This document shows positions 5,707-6,203 of a DNA stretch of 6,203 nucleotides, one piece after another (position 1 is the stretch's first letter; every line of letters begins with the position of its first letter). The notes beneath the pieces were generated by a model. That model was not told the origin of the DNA, did no database searches, and worked only from the letters and a program-made list of their open reading frames with translations. Made by a program: the position numbers and the translations under genes. The DNA is from an uncultured Faecalibacterium sp. (GTDB lineage Bacteria; Bacillota; Clostridia; Oscillospirales; Ruminococcaceae): assembly GCA_934561485.1 (NCBI GenBank), contig CAKTGS010000106.1:1-6203 (forward strand). The letters run 5' to 3'.

Positions 5707-6203
5707 ATGAGTGAAACGATTTTAACAGCAGAAAACTTAAAGTTCCGCTATGATGTCAGCGACCAGCCGGTGTATGCGCTGGATGGTGTGAATGCACAGG
5801 TCAAGCGCGGCGAATTTGTGGCAGTGCTGGGGGCCAACGGCTGCGGCAAGTCCACCCTGGCCAAGCACTTCAATGCCATTTTGCTGCCGGAAAGCGGAAA
5901 GGTGTACGTGGAAGGCATGGACACCGCCGATGAGGACAAGCTCTACGATATCCGCCAGACCGTGGGTATGGTGTTCCAGAACCCGGACAATCAGATCGTG
6001 GCCACCGTGGTGGAAGAGGACGTGGCCTTTGCACTGGAAAACCTGGGCGTGCCGCCCGAGGAGATGCGCCGCCGCGTGGATGAGTCCATGAAGATGGCCG
6101 GCATCTACGAGTTCCGGGAGCGGGCACCCCACAACCTGTCCGGCGGCCAGAAGCAGCGCGTGGCCATTGCAGGCGTGGTGGCCATGCGGCCGGACTGCCT
6201 GAT
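5707..6203 (+). CDS. ecfA1: Energy-coupling factor transporter ATPase EcfA1 (partial, cut at window end)
   Basis: This is the ATP-binding subunit of an ECF-type uptake transporter, which pairs with EcfA2 and the membrane protein EcfT to power import by exchangeable vitamin- or metal-binding S components. Only the first 165 codons are present, and no stop is reached. Visible are the A-loop region FRYD (13-16), Walker A GANGCGKST (42-50), the Q-loop VFQNPDNQ (89-96) and the ABC signature LSGGQKQR (144-151). Walker B lies beyond the edge. The VFQNPDNQ and VVEEDVAFALENLGVP stretch (89-116) is characteristic of EcfA/CbiO proteins, and the N-terminal form favours EcfA1 over EcfA2. The start is supported by MSETILTAENLKFRYD, but the ribosome binding site is weak (AAGAG-like, 5693-5698). 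It is separated from the upstream genes by a large repeat, so it probably starts its own unit, possibly with ecfA2-ecfT after it. Confidence 0.88.
   Translation, partial: MSETILTAENLKFRYDVSDQPVYALDGVNAQVKRGEFVAVLGANGCGKSTLAKHFNAILLPESGKVYVEGMDTADEDKLYDIRQTVGMVFQNPDNQIVATVVEEDVAFALENLGVPPEEMRRRVDESMKMAGIYEFRERAPHNLSGGQKQRVAIAGVVAMRPDCL

Overview
The window is a piece of bacterial chromosome, most likely from a Clostridia-class Firmicute of the Oscillospiraceae/Ruminococcaceae type (Faecalibacterium-like). This rests on three things: GC-rich coding DNA dominated by CTG, GCC and GGC codons, much more AT-rich spacers, and a gene set (ruvCAB, glmM, an EcfA1-type ATPase) with Firmicutes-style motifs. 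The genus is an inference from composition and general familiarity, not from a search.

Left part (1-789) is non-coding and carries stable-RNA genes. Bases 1-180 hold a run of short hairpins that look like rRNA spacer or leader sequence. A strong sigma-70/sigma-A-type promoter then drives a 5S rRNA gene (226-342), which ends in a clean intrinsic terminator. On the opposite strand lies tRNA-Val(GAC) (484-556) with its own terminator, so the two RNA genes converge and each is insulated. The tRNA promoter and the ruvC promoter diverge across about 560-790.

The middle part (790-3119) is the Holliday-junction module, all on the plus strand. ruvC (resolvase) is separated from ruvA and ruvB (branch-migration clamp and motor) by a 146-base spacer with a nested inverted repeat and a terminator-like hairpin. 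ruvA and ruvB are 3 bases apart, and the ruvB ribosome binding site runs into the ruvA stop codon.

The right part (3120-6203) carries glmM (peptidoglycan precursor supply), a class I SAM-dependent methyltransferase of the RlmI-like family 13 bases downstream, and the first 165 codons of an EcfA1-type vitamin/cobalt ECF transporter ATPase, cut by the window edge. The ruvB-glmM and methyltransferase-ecfA1 spacers each hold a composite palindromic element. In both, an outer stem encloses two inverted copies of a similar motif around a GGGGGA-type central hairpin. These look like two members of one dispersed BIME/REP-like family.

All six protein genes are ordinary housekeeping genes with intact key motifs. 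I found no defence island, CRISPR array, prophage or insertion sequence with a transposase. The least explained content is the structured intergenic DNA: the two composite palindromes, the nested repeat between ruvC and ruvA, and the hairpin series upstream of 5S.
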